This document shows, one piece after another, positions 1 to 7,805 of a DNA stretch of 64,000 nucleotides. The notes beneath the pieces are model-generated. The model saw only the letters and a program-made list of their open reading frames with translations, was not told the DNA's origin and did no database searches. The stretch's first letter is position 1. Each line of letters begins with the position of its first letter. The DNA is taken from positions 2,790,001-2,854,000 of the forward strand of contig NZ_AP023420.1 of assembly GCF_018408705.1 (NCBI RefSeq). Direction: 5' to 3'. A program made the translations under genes and the position numbers. The DNA comes from Pusillibacter faecalis (GTDB taxonomy: Bacteria; Bacillota; Clostridia; Oscillospirales; Oscillospiraceae).

Positions 1-2
1 TT

Positions 3-230
3 ACGAACCTCAACAAAATGGATCGCCCTCATGCCCAAGCCCTTGTCAGCAAGCTGCGGAAAAGTATTCTTGCATCTGCGGAAAAAAACGAGGGGTATGC
101 ACAGCAATATGCAGACATTCCCTTGGTAGGCCGGACAATCTTTGACCAACAGCGCCTTTTGTATCAAGCGCTGTTGGCATGGCTGGATTCTTTTTCGACC
201 CAGTTTTCCGAAGAAGGGAACGCCACGTAA
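3..230 (+). CDS. Hypothetical protein, 3' end of a gene cut by the window edge
   Basis: The frame is open from the first bases of the window, and the first ATG (18) lies inside it, so the gene probably begins upstream. The visible 75 residues are hydrophilic and rich in Gln, Leu and Ala, with no motif I recognise; they look helical. The TAA stop overlaps the ATG of the next gene by one base (TAATG), so the two are likely translationally coupled. It belongs to the conjugative transposon by position. No function is proposed. Confidence 0.45.
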   Translation, partial: TNLNKMDRPHAQALVSKLRKSILASAEKNEGYAQQYADIPLVGRTIFDQQRLLYQALLAWLDSFSTQFSEEGNAT

Positions 231-643
231 TGGCACGAAGTACCCTAACGGTATTCTTTGAAAATCCATTTTGGGTCGGGGTCTACGAGCGTGTTGACGG
301 CGATCGATATGAGGTTTGCAAAATTACTTTTGGAGCGGAGCCAAAGGACTATGAGGTATGGGATTTCCTGCTCAAAAATTGGAGCAAGTTGAAATTCAGC
401 CCACCCATCAAAGCTGAACGAGTTGAGGAGCGGAAGATCAATCCCAAACGAATGCAGCGGGAGATCCACAGTAAGTTGCAGGAGCCCGGAATTGGGACAA
501 AGGCACAGCAGGCATTGAAATTGCAGCATGAACAAAACAAATTGGAGCGTAAAACCATAAGCCGTGAGCAGCGGGAAGCAGAAAAAGAACGGCAATATGA
601 ATTACGCCCACAGAAAAAGCGGGATAAACATCGGGGCCGCTGA
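230..643 (+). CDS. yjdF: YjdF family protein (DUF2992)
   Basis: The protein opens MARSTLTVFFENPFWVGVYE and continues with a short segment containing YEVWDFLLKNW, both typical of YjdF/DUF2992 proteins. The C-terminal half is a very basic, Gln/Lys/Arg-rich helix, also usual in the family. At 137 residues it has normal length. The ATG at 230 is preferred over one at 179 because it matches the family start and overlaps the upstream stop. In many Firmicutes yjdF is controlled by an azaaromatic-binding riboswitch; here it is the second gene of a unit, so no riboswitch precedes it directly. Biochemical function is unknown. Confidence 0.75.
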   Translation: MARSTLTVFFENPFWVGVYERVDGDRYEVCKITFGAEPKDYEVWDFLLKNWSKLKFSPPIKAERVEERKINPKRMQREIHSKLQEPGIGTKAQQALKLQHEQNKLERKTISREQREAEKERQYELRPQKKRDKHRGR

Positions 644-846
644 ATGGGGGGATCAACACGGAAAAACGAGATTGGATTTTATGCCCGGCGTGTGGCAGCA
701 AAACACGCCTGCAAATACGGTCAGATACCGAACTGATACACTTTCCTCTGTACTGCCCCAAGTGCAAGAAAGAGTCATTGATCAATGTAAAACAGCAAAC
801 GGTATTGGTTATCAAAGAGCCAGACGCTTTAACGCAGAGCCGATAA
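640..846 (+). CDS. Cysteine-rich KTR protein of conjugative transposons
   Basis: The frame encodes EKRDWILCPACGSKTRLQ, then FPLYCPKCKKESLINV, and ends IKEPDALTQSR. Two CxxC pairs (CPAC and CPKC) form a probable zinc ribbon, followed by the conserved tail that marks the Cys_rich_KTR family of Tn916/Tn1549-like elements. About 68 residues, normal for the family. There is no ATG, GTG or TTG start in frame after the TAA at 625; the only near-start is CTG at 640, which overlaps the YjdF stop. Either CTG is used by coupling or the start has been lost. The role in the transposon is not known. Confidence 0.7.
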   Translation: MNGGINTEKRDWILCPACGSKTRLQIRSDTELIHFPLYCPKCKKESLINVKQQTVLVIKEPDALTQSR

Positions 847-879
847 CACAGGATCAAATCCTGATGTTATCGGCTTTTT
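839..879 (+). terminator. Rho-independent terminator after the KTR gene
   Basis: Perfect 10-bp stem GCCGATAACA/TGTTATCGGC (839-848, 865-874) with a nested CAGGAT/ATCCTG stem, followed by TTTTT. It overlaps the stop codon of the KTR gene. Confidence 0.85.
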
Positions 880-962
880 CATGTTTATATCGCCTTATTA
901 TCTGCCCGGCGGCAGAAAAGAAAAAACCGCCGTGGGCAGATCATTCACTATGCTCTAAGGCA

Positions 963-1008
963 GGACACGGCGGTATCCGGGAGGTATCGCCGTGTCCTTT
1001 TCCTTTTT
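963..1008 (+). terminator. Hairpins in the gene-free stretch 847-1251
   Basis: A 10-bp stem GGACACGGCG/CGCCGTGTCC (963-972, 989-998) is followed by TTTTCCTTTTT. Just upstream, 900-941 forms another interrupted hairpin, ATCTGCCC...GGGCAGAT with an inner GGCGG/CCGCC. No gene is seen in 847-1251 apart from these and the palindrome at 1151-1179; the region is the leader of the sigma-factor gene. Confidence 0.55.
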
Positions 1009-1150
1009 CCATCCGCCTAATCTGTCAAAAAAGCCCGTCCGCACTATGGGGACAGTCCGGCAGCGGATGCGAAATATGGCAGTACCTAAATAAATTTGTC
1101 ATTTCATGCGCTTACGTGTCGCCTTGCCACACAGGCGCATTTCATTTTCT

Positions 1151-1179
1151 TTACTTTGGGACAACTTGTCCCAAAGTAA
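1151..1179. repeat. Palindrome, copy 1, upstream of the sigma-factor gene
   Basis: A perfect dyad with arms ACTTTGGGACA/TGTCCCAAAGT around ACT (1153-1177), extended by TTA/TAA outside this core. An identical 25-bp core, in inverted orientation, lies at 1723-1747 after the gene. The two flank the sigma-like factor. Confidence 0.8.
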
Positions 1180-1251
1180 GTCCCCGCTGCCGATCCCCAC
1201 CAGCTTCGTTCAGATCGCCCATTCACAAAAATCTGAACGGAGGTACATAAA

Positions 1252-1674
1252 ATGACTACCATCAATCTCAAAGACTTTTACCCTTGGTACACCCAGGATG
1301 AATATACGGAAGTTTCCGATGAAGTGGCAGAAGAACTGAGAGCCAACAAGCGGTATGAGGCCGCCTATCGCCGCCGTGTGACCCGCAACAAGGCACAATA
1401 CTCCTTGGACTGTGACGACGGGATCAAGTATTCCGCCTGTGTCTTTGAGCCGTCCCCGGAGGAATTGGTGCTGCGAGCAGAACGATTTTTCTATCTTTGG
1501 AACGCATTGAACACCCTACCCGAGATGCAGGGACACCGTGTGGAGGCTTGTGTCATTGCCGACAAAAGCTATGCCGAGGTTGGTCGGGCCGAGGGCGTAC
1601 ATAGCGGCTCGGTGCGCGGCTCCGTCCTGCGGGGCCTTGAGAGCATGAAAGAATATCTGAAAGAAAACTGGTAA
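1252..1674 (+). CDS. Sigma-70-like factor of the conjugative transposon
   Basis: A 140-residue protein opening MTTINLKDFYPWYTQDEYTE. It has a basic helix (residues 30-50) and a C-terminal helix-turn-helix of the sigma region 4 type, with SYAEVGRAEGVHSGSVRGSV near residues 104-123. Proteins of this size and opening are common accessory regulators in Tn916/Tn1549-like elements and are annotated as sigma-70 family factors. A good ribosome site (GGAGG, 1241-1245) precedes the ATG. It probably activates element genes, but the target promoters are not visible. Identical inverted palindromes lie on both sides of the gene. Confidence 0.75.
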   Translation: MTTINLKDFYPWYTQDEYTEVSDEVAEELRANKRYEAAYRRRVTRNKAQYSLDCDDGIKYSACVFEPSPEELVLRAERFFYLWNALNTLPEMQGHRVEACVIADKSYAEVGRAEGVHSGSVRGSVLRGLESMKEYLKENW

Positions 1675-1711
1675 TGACGGTTAAAATCATCCGATGTTTT
1701 GTCCTTGGTGT

Positions 1712-1756
1712 ATGAGGGGTGAACTTTGGGACAAGTTGTCCCAAAGTCCCCCTCAT
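1712..1756. repeat. Palindrome, copy 2, downstream of the sigma-factor gene
   Basis: Core 1723-1747 is the reverse complement of the core at 1153-1177 (loop AGT instead of ACT). Here the stem is lengthened by ATGAGGGG/CCCCTCAT (1712-1719, 1749-1756), giving a very stable hairpin 70 bp before the TnpW-like gene. It could be a protein-binding dyad or an RNA hairpin in the leader. Confidence 0.75.
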
Positions 1757-1826
1757 GGGAAAGAACCGAGGGGCGGTGCTGTGCGCCGTCCCTTGGTTTT
1801 TATCTATCTGTGCGAAAGGAGGCGTA

Positions 1827-2040
1827 ATGCCGGAGCAGTACACCTATCAAGTGGGCAAAATCAATTTCATTGTTACCCCGGTCTATAAGGACAAGCGGTC
1901 GGGCGAAACGATGAAAGACATCCTCTTAAAGCTCATGCTGGCAGACTTGGAAAGCGGCGACATCCTTAACATCGGGGGTAAGCGGAGGTACAATATACTT
2001 GGAAATACTGATTGTCCGACACTCGAGGAAGGAGGCAATT

Positions 2041-2057
<17 letters not shown>
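1827..2057 (+). CDS. TnpW-like transposon protein
   Basis: A 76-residue protein opening MPEQYTYQVGKINFIVTPVY, with the short segment ETMKDILLKLMLADLES following. The pattern of a small beta-rich start followed by one helix resembles TnpW-type proteins encoded just before the recombinase of Tn1549/Tn4451-type elements. The ribosome site AAAGGAGG (1815-1822) selects the ATG at 1827 over upstream in-frame starts. The tail after residue 52 looks unlike the rest and may be read-through of formerly non-coding sequence. It overlaps the ribosome site and the probable start of the recombinase gene. Function unknown. Confidence 0.6.
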
Positions 2058-2516
<459 letters not shown>

Positions 2517-2532
2517 AGCTAAAATAATTAAG

Positions 2533-2565
2533 GGTCAAGTCCTTAACCATTTAAGGCACTTGACC
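2533..2565. repeat. Hairpin at the left end of the nested element
   Basis: GGTCAAGT-CCTTAA pairs with TTAAGG-C-ACTTGACC, 14 bp with a single bulged C and a 4-base loop. It stands directly before a terminator hairpin. Possible roles are termination of readthrough from the host gene or a protein site. Confidence 0.6.
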
Positions 2566-2568
2566 TGA

Positions 2569-2627
2569 AAAGAAAACACCTGTAACAATCTCGCTACGAG
2601 AGCGGCTGTTACAGGCGTTTTCTTTTT
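2569..2627 (+). terminator. Terminator at the left end of the nested element
   Basis: Arms AAGAAAAC-A-CCTGTAACA (2570-2587) and TGTTACAGG-C-GTTTTCTT (2607-2624) followed by TTTTT. It would stop host transcription entering the element, or element transcripts leaving leftward, since A-rich sequence precedes the 5' arm. Confidence 0.7.
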
Positions 2628-2696
2628 GGGGGTGTAGTTTGTTGCCCGTTGTATTGCAAATGCGAGAGAACGCACGAGAGTAGGCAAGAGCGGCAA

Positions 2697-3404
2697 CTAT
2701 GAGGACAGGTAATAGTTATCTGCATTATCTAGCTTACTCATTAACTGGCGGATTTTGTGCCGTCCCCATACTTTAATGCCTAGTTGCCTTGCTTCGCTTT
2801 CCGCTTGTGCTGTAAGTGTGCTTGTAGTGATAATCACCGCTATATCACACTCATAAATTGCCTTCCCCTTGTAGGTCTGACCTATGGCAACAGCATCTAC
2901 CTTTGTGCTATTCCAGCGTTTGCATTGAAAACCCCAGTTTATATCATCTTTTTGTGCTGTAATATCTATGCCGTGGTCGCCAGAGGCGGAAGTAACCTGT
3001 ATATTGTCCCACCCATTAACACGGAGTAGGTCGGCGCAAAAATGCTCGAAATCTACACCGCTCATTTTATCTATAAAGATAATTGTGCAAGAAGGTAAAT
3101 TTAAATCATTTTCATAATCGTTCCCATCATCCTCTTCGCTCTCACCATATATTCCCAATCGCTCTTTCAGGTGAATAAACCACTCACGATTATTCAGCCT
3201 AAAAATCCATTTAACAAGAAACCACAGCCCTTTGAAGAAGAAATAGTAAAAGGCAACGCAAAGTAGTAACAAATCTTTTATGCAGTAGTAGATGATGACA
3301 AGTAGCTGAAAACAATGCCTATTAAATCCTCGATAACTATTCTTGTGCAAATAAAAAGGCAATCGTTCTGTCCAGTCCATCTCAATAATTTTAAGCAACT
3401 TCAT
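2697..3404 (-). CDS. Membrane-anchored Mrr-like restriction endonuclease
   Basis: 235 residues. Residues 30-70 contain long hydrophobic stretches (LLVIIYYCIKDLLLL, then VAFYYFFFKGLWFLVKWIF), probably two membrane spans. The C-terminal 120 residues form an Mrr-type nuclease fold: the start MSGVDFEHFCADLL, GDHGIDI with the catalytic Asp, then WGFQCKRW with the Gln-x-Lys of the active site, and VIITTSTLTAQAESEARQLG. Mrr-like domains cut DNA, often modified DNA. The ribosome site AGAGGTG lies just before the ATG. It is the leftmost gene of the nested element and may be cargo for defence or competition with other DNA; the substrate is unknown. Confidence 0.7.
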   Translation of the reverse strand: MKLLKIIEMDWTERLPFYLHKNSYRGFNRHCFQLLVIIYYCIKDLLLLCVAFYYFFFKGLWFLVKWIFRLNNREWFIHLKERLGIYGESEEDDGNDYENDLNLPSCTIIFIDKMSGVDFEHFCADLLRVNGWDNIQVTSASGDHGIDITAQKDDINWGFQCKRWNSTKVDAVAIGQTYKGKAIYECDIAVIITTSTLTAQAESEARQLGIKVWGRHKIRQLMSKLDNADNYYLSS

Positions 3405-3565
3405 AGTACACCTCTTTTGCTATATGGGCAAAATGATCCAAAAAATATCTTGCGTAATGGTGTAGTTTAATAGCCAATCCCCTTCAGGCCAAATAGATTA
3501 TGAAACCTTACGCTGGGTCTGATATTTCAAATACCTGTGTTTTTCAACCAGTCTATCGACTTCCT

Positions 3566-5161
3566 CTATACCCTTATATTTCCGTTAAGAGTTCCGTCGG
3601 AGTTGATTATAATACTCTCCAATCCTGCAATTTTTTCTTCTCGGGTTATTGTCTTGAATTTCTTACGCCATAGTTCCCTCTGCTCTTGTAGGTATTCTAT
3701 GGTTTTATTTACTGCCGCTATATCCTCCTGGACTTCCTCATTAGAGCGTGATAGCTGCTTTATTGCAAACAACAATCGTTCTTCCTCCATTTTTAGCGGT
3801 TCTGTCCGTTCATCTAACTGCGCTTTGCTAAACATATCGGACATATACAGGTCTAAAAGTTTGTCTTTCTGCGCTGTTATCTGTGCAAGCTGTTCTTTCA
3901 TATCGTTTACTTGCTCGGCAGTCTGCTTATCAATCTGGCTTTCCAGCGCCGCCCGGATACCCTCTAATTCTTCCATACCTCTAGAAAACCGGAAGAGCAG
4001 ACCGTTACCGAATGCCCTGCTTTGCATATAGTGGTTTATCTTCGTTTCTGAAACATTGGGGTTACTGCATAGCATGACCCGGTTTCCGTCTTTATCCCTG
4101 CTCATGGTACGCTTTGTCTTGCATGCGTATGTCCGTACCCTGCCGCCCACCGACTTGATATAGTCGCTACCAGAAGAAAAGTAATGTGCGCCGCAACAGC
4201 CGCACACTAATTTCCCTGCAAAGTCCGTCTTGCCTGTGTATATGCCCCTGCGCTCCTTGTGCTGTACCTTGCTCTCAAGCGTTCTCTGCGCTTTTTCAAA
4301 GGTAGCCATATCCACAATAGCGGGAACCTTATCCGTTTCAAATATCACGGCTCTGCCCGTTTCTCGTACAGGGTGTTTTTCAAAGATTAGACCCGTTGTA
4401 AACTTCTTTCTTACCCCTCGCCCCGTGTAGGTTTCATTCCGTAGCATTATCAGCAGACTTCTTCCGCTGAATGGCTTTCCCTGCCGTGTCAATATGCCAC
4501 GCTCCGTCAAATACTCGCTTATTCTCTGTACCCCCATACCCTTATTGGCGTACAGGTCGAATATCAGCCGCACAACCTCTGACTCGTTCTCTCTTATCTC
4601 CAGCCTGTTCTCCGGCTTTGGATAATACTTATAGCCGTACAGGTTGCCGTGAGTATGGATATTCCCCCGCTTGATACCCTCCTGTATGCCAAACAGCACT
4701 TTGCGGTTCTTGTCCCTGCTCTCGTTCTCGTCCAGCACCTGCAACATCTGGACTACCATAATATCGGCGTCCCGCTCGGTAGATAAGCCTGTGTCTACAA
4801 AGTCCACATATACGCCATTCTTGCGGAGCGTTTTCAAAAGCATATCGGCGCTGACATTCCGGGCAAACCGGCTGGTATTCTTTATCAAAATACGGCTGAA
4901 CTTCGGCTTGCCTATAATGCGGAATAAATCACCGTCCATTTGCGCTTTGTCAATCCCTGCGTCTAAAATCATCTTGTCAAACTCCGGGCGCTTTAGGCTC
5001 GTACCGCTACGCCCCCGATCTGTATATAGGTGGACAAGTTCATAGTTTCCGTTTGCCCCGAACTCCCGCTGAAAATAGGCAATCTGGTTTTCAAAAGAAG
5101 TCAACTGCTCTTTGTCTTTTGTGCTGACACGGCAGTATGCACATACCTTAATCCTTGCCAT
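3566..5161 (-). CDS. Large serine recombinase of the nested element
   Basis: 531 residues. The N-terminal catalytic domain opens MARIKVCAYCRVSTKDKEQL, with the nucleophilic Ser in YCRVS, and includes ILIKNTSRFARN. The recombinase domain follows (GNLYGYKYYP, VVRLIFDLYANKGMGVQRIS, NETYTGRG), then a zinc ribbon (CGCCGAHY ... C ... CSNPN) and a C-terminal coiled coil (residues about 390-500). This is the enzyme most likely to have integrated the element at the AAT site in 2448-2450. It overlaps the upstream small recombinase gene by 14 bases, so both are probably made from one transcript. Confidence 0.92.
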   Translation of the reverse strand: MARIKVCAYCRVSTKDKEQLTSFENQIAYFQREFGANGNYELVHLYTDRGRSGTSLKRPEFDKMILDAGIDKAQMDGDLFRIIGKPKFSRILIKNTSRFARNVSADMLLKTLRKNGVYVDFVDTGLSTERDADIMVVQMLQVLDENESRDKNRKVLFGIQEGIKRGNIHTHGNLYGYKYYPKPENRLEIRENESEVVRLIFDLYANKGMGVQRISEYLTERGILTRQGKPFSGRSLLIMLRNETYTGRGVRKKFTTGLIFEKHPVRETGRAVIFETDKVPAIVDMATFEKAQRTLESKVQHKERRGIYTGKTDFAGKLVCGCCGAHYFSSGSDYIKSVGGRVRTYACKTKRTMSRDKDGNRVMLCSNPNVSETKINHYMQSRAFGNGLLFRFSRGMEELEGIRAALESQIDKQTAEQVNDMKEQLAQITAQKDKLLDLYMSDMFSKAQLDERTEPLKMEEERLLFAIKQLSRSNEEVQEDIAAVNKTIEYLQEQRELWRKKFKTITREEKIAGLESIIINSDGTLNGNIRV

Positions 5162-5726
5162 GCCCCAACATCCTCTCTTTTCTTTTTCTTATGGCATTAT
5201 AGAGCGTCCCCTGTGCAATCCCGCATACTTCGCATATCTCGGAAATGCTGTGGGTCTGTGCATCGTATAATTTTAACGCCTTATCTATCGTCTTTTGGTC
5301 TTTGGGCGGTCTGCCGCCTTTACGCCCTCGCGCTCTCGCCGCTTGCAAACCTTCATTTGTCCTCTGTACAGTCAAGTCACGTTCAAATTGGCATAAAGCG
5401 GATAGAACAGTAAGGAGCAGTTTGCCGGTGGGGGTGCTAATGTCAATACTCTCTTTCAGGCTGACAAATATCACACCGCGCCTATCAAACTGCTCCACTA
5501 AGTTAAGTAAATCCTTTGTAGACCGCCCCAATCGTGAAAGGCTTTCAACAACCACACTGTCACCCGCCCGGAGCTTGTCTAACATTCTATTTAGTTCAGG
5601 CCTATCCCGTTTTGTGCCTGTTATTTTTTCAGTCAGAAGTTCATCAATGCCATAGTTGTTCAGGGCATCAATCTGTCTGTTTAGGTTCTGCTCTTCTGTG
5701 CTTACCCGCGCATATCCAAAAGTCAT
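5148..5726 (-). CDS. Small serine recombinase (resolvase/invertase family)
   Basis: 192 residues. It opens MTFGYARVSTEEQNLNRQID with the catalytic Ser in ARVST, has VVESLSRLGRSTKDLL and GKLLLTVLSALCQFERDL, and ends with a helix-turn-helix (ISEICEVCGIAQGTLYNAIRKR). Length and layout match Hin/Tn3-type resolvases. It precedes and overlaps the large recombinase gene. It may resolve multimers of the excised circle or support the large enzyme; which is not shown by the sequence. Three TTTACAA repeats lie in its upstream region. Confidence 0.9.
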   Translation of the reverse strand: MTFGYARVSTEEQNLNRQIDALNNYGIDELLTEKITGTKRDRPELNRMLDKLRAGDSVVVESLSRLGRSTKDLLNLVEQFDRRGVIFVSLKESIDISTPTGKLLLTVLSALCQFERDLTVQRTNEGLQAARARGRKGGRPPKDQKTIDKALKLYDAQTHSISEICEVCGIAQGTLYNAIRKRKERMLGHGKD

Positions 5727-5740
5727 ATTGCCATCCCGCC

Positions 5741-5794
5741 TTTACAAATAACTATTTACAAAAATACAATAACATCCTATTTCCTGTTTTACAA
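5741..5794. promoter_or_regulatory. TTTACAA repeats in the divergent region between recombinase and RHH genes
   Basis: TTTACAA occurs at 5741-5747, 5755-5761 and 5788-5794. The middle copy extends to TTTACAAAAATACAAT, close to a motif that recurs on the far side of the RHH gene (6658-6672, and inverted at 6588-6602). This suggests sites for an element-encoded DNA-binding protein. Confidence 0.45.
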
Positions 5795-5875
5795 GTAAAT
5801 TTTAACTATTTTTATGCTTGTATTTTGCGGGACAAAAATAGATTAAACTAAGTATAGGAAAGGAGATGGGCGAGC

Positions 5876-6370
5876 GTGTTTATTATTCAAAAGAACGGAG
5901 CCTCTAATAAAACTATCCGAATGCCAAATGCTCTTATTGAGCAGTTAGACGAGTTGGCCGCGAGTGAAGATATATCCTTTAACCAACTTGTGGTTCAGTG
6001 TTGTGAATACGCTCTTGCCAACCTTCCTGTAAACAACGGAAAGATTACCTGCACAGAGCAGTTTATAAGCAAAAAGAAGCAAATAAAAGCTGAGTTTCAA
6101 AAATATATGGCGAAACGCTCAAACGCAAATGAAGCAACTATACTACAAATATTTTCTGATGCTATATACGCTACCCAGCACCGCCATGCTGACCTTGGCA
6201 TAGATTTGTATAGTGTTCTAATTGGCAAAGTAGATATAGACGAGTATCGTAATGCACTCGAAAAATATTTTATAAAAATTGGAAGGCAGAACCCTGAATA
6301 TCATGCCCGCAACTATGCTAACTGTACCAAGCAGTTAAAAGAGTTTATGGAAGAAACTGAATTGATTTGA
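5876..6370 (+). CDS. Ribbon-helix-helix DNA-binding protein
   Basis: 164 residues. The first 50 residues fit a CopG/Arc-type ribbon-helix-helix: a short beta strand (NKTIRMPNALIEQLDELAAS), then EDISFNQLVVQCCEYALANL. The rest is helical with no match I recognise. It starts with GTG at 5876, 9 bases after AGGAG (5862-5866). It is the only rightward gene in the nested element and is transcribed away from the recombinases, as expected of a regulator or partition-type protein. Similar A-rich repeats lie on both sides of the gene. Confidence 0.7.
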   Translation: MFIIQKNGASNKTIRMPNALIEQLDELAASEDISFNQLVVQCCEYALANLPVNNGKITCTEQFISKKKQIKAEFQKYMAKRSNANEATILQIFSDAIYATQHRHADLGIDLYSVLIGKVDIDEYRNALEKYFIKIGRQNPEYHARNYANCTKQLKEFMEETELI

Positions 6371-6586
6371 AAAAAGGCCGAAATAAAGACGAGAATACTA
6401 TTTGGGCAATTATCCTATTGTTTTATCACTCAAAACCGGCCCCCCTCCCACCTGTTCAAAGCCTATGCAAGTACAAGCTGTTTTGTTCAGTCTCACTGTG
6501 TATCATCTTCCTGTTTACTGATCTGCAAAGGCAAACCATGCGGATTTTCCGCTTATTGCACAGGCTTTCGTAGTATTACAATATTC

Positions 6587-6673
6587 GATTGTTTTTTGTA
6601 ACTTTTATTGAGCGTATGAGTATACCCGTTATCCGCTATTTTGCAATTACAAAAAATTTTACAAAAAACAATC
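6587..6673. repeat. 15-bp inverted repeat in an A+T-rich gene-free stretch
   Basis: GATTGTTTTTTGTAA (6587-6601) and TTACAAAAAACAATC (6659-6673) are exact reverse complements 57 bases apart. The stretch 6371-6836 has no convincing gene and is strongly A+T-rich, so it is a candidate origin or protein-binding region of the nested element. The same motif, slightly changed, occurs at 5755-5770. Confidence 0.6.
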
Positions 6674-6836
6674 TACATTTTTCCTCCGATTTTTATAATT
6701 TTATGCTACTCAATTTTAGCGGGGTGCTTGTCTTACGCATGTTTATCTTTTTAATTTAATGTCTAATTTTTCCAAAAACGAAACTACATATAAAAATCAG
6801 GAAGCGGCTATGCAGTTTAACACTGTATAGCTGTTT

Positions 6837-7004
6837 TTAGTCCTCCAACTCATCTTCTCCAACAAAAATAATGACCTTTGCCCCCTGTGGTACTTTCGCT
6901 AATTCCGATTTCCTCGGCTGGCCGAAAAACAAATAGTATTCCTGGTTGCTGTACGCTTTCCGCTCCAACCACTTTAGGCGTTTCAATAAGGTCTTACTTT
7001 GCAT
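6837..7004 (-). CDS. Small hypothetical protein (55 residues) of the nested element
   Basis: The frame opens MQSKTLLKRLKWLERKAYSN and ends IIFVGEDELED. Its ATG overlaps the end of the preceding gene by 11 bases, the spacing of a coupled pair. The middle contains QEYYLFFGQPRKSELAKVPQ. Basic N-terminus, acidic C-terminus. No known family recognised. The overlap and coding-like composition support it as real. Confidence 0.55.
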   Translation of the reverse strand: MQSKTLLKRLKWLERKAYSNQEYYLFFGQPRKSELAKVPQGAKVIIFVGEDELED

Positions 7005-7377
7005 TTAAACTGTCCTCCAATCGTTCCATCCGAGTCAGTATATCTCTGTTGTCTGCATAACGGGCAGCATAGTTGAAAATAAGCTCCGTTGCCCTTAATT
7101 TCGCATTTGTTGATGTTTTTGGATCATTCAATATATCAATGACTTTTCCTACAGCTACTTCCAAATGGCTTGAAAGTTGCGTCCACGCCGCATTTACAAT
7201 TTTCGTTTTCATTTGCTCTAAAGCATACTGAAAATCATCATTTTTCAAATAATTATAGCCCGTTGTGCGGTTGATGCCTGCTACTCGGCAGGCTTGCGAA
7301 AGATTGTCCGTTCTGGCATACTCCATGAGGAAAGCGGACTGCTTTACAGTTAATCCTGCAATCTTTTCAATCTCCAA
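6994..7377 (-). CDS. Phage terminase-small-subunit-like HTH protein
   Basis: About 128 residues. The N-terminal half reads LTVKQSAFLMEYARTDNLSQ, then ACRVAGINRTTGYNYLKND, a helix-turn-helix like that at the start of phage terminase small subunits and phBC6A51-type proteins. A helical C-terminal half follows (KVIDILNDPKTSTNAKLRAT). TTG at 7377 is chosen because it sits 6 bases after GGGGGG; GTG at 7386 would touch the ribosome site. No large terminase or other packaging genes are present, so here it is more likely a DNA-binding replication or control protein. Confidence 0.6.
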   Translation of the reverse strand: MEIEKIAGLTVKQSAFLMEYARTDNLSQACRVAGINRTTGYNYLKNDDFQYALEQMKTKIVNAAWTQLSSHLEVAVGKVIDILNDPKTSTNAKLRATELIFNYAARYADNRDILTRMERLEDSLNAK

Positions 7378-7442
7378 TAAAAACACCCCCCAAAATATTT
7401 ATTGTTGGCTTTTGCTTACTTCTGCTCCTATCCTGCCTGAAC

Positions 7443-7805
7443 TCAAAATATGTGTGCATTAGCAAAGTTGGAAGTATTGGGCTTACTTTGCGTACTCTCG
7501 CGCCCGCTCTTGCTGTATTCCACATCTTCTAATACATCAATAGCAGCCATAGTGTCTGTGGCAATCTCGCCTTGCTGTGACAGCGAGATAGGCAACTGCA
7601 TGCTGTCCTCTTGCTTGCTTTCTACTGGTTTTAGTACAGGTTTGGCAGGAGTTTCAGTTATTTTTTGTGGCTTTGAATAGAAATCCAAAATTTCCGAAAT
7701 CCTGTTATCAGGTGTGCATTTCTGTTTCATCTTGCACTCTGCAAAGTTCACCAAGCAGGCCATAGTGTAGTTTCTTTGTTCAGAAACAAATTTGTTATGA
7801 AACAT
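7443..7805 (-). CDS. Hypothetical protein of the nested element
   Basis: 120 residues with an early Cys-rich part (MACLVNFAECKMKQKC) and then a long, low-complexity region rich in Lys, Pro, Glu and Ser. No known family recognised. Its ATG follows directly on the TAA of the upstream gene (7806-7808), so it is very likely co-translated with it. The disordered tail suggests a linker or interaction role, but nothing more can be said. Confidence 0.5.
   Translation of the reverse strand: MFHNKFVSEQRNYTMACLVNFAECKMKQKCTPDNRISEILDFYSKPQKITETPAKPVLKPVESKQEDSMQLPISLSQQGEIATDTMAAIDVLEDVEYSKSGRESTQSKPNTSNFANAHIF

Noticed and set aside
900..1010. CRISPR-like repeats
   Set aside because: The repeats are arms of single hairpins without regular spacing; no cas genes anywhere in the window.
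564..1250. Long open frame of 228 residues on the plus strand
   Set aside because: It crosses the KTR gene in another frame, runs through two terminators and a palindrome, and shows no protein motif.
6367..6573. Open frame of 68 residues after the RHH gene
   Set aside because: No ribosome site and no recognisable motif; it lies in an A+T-rich gap with repeats.
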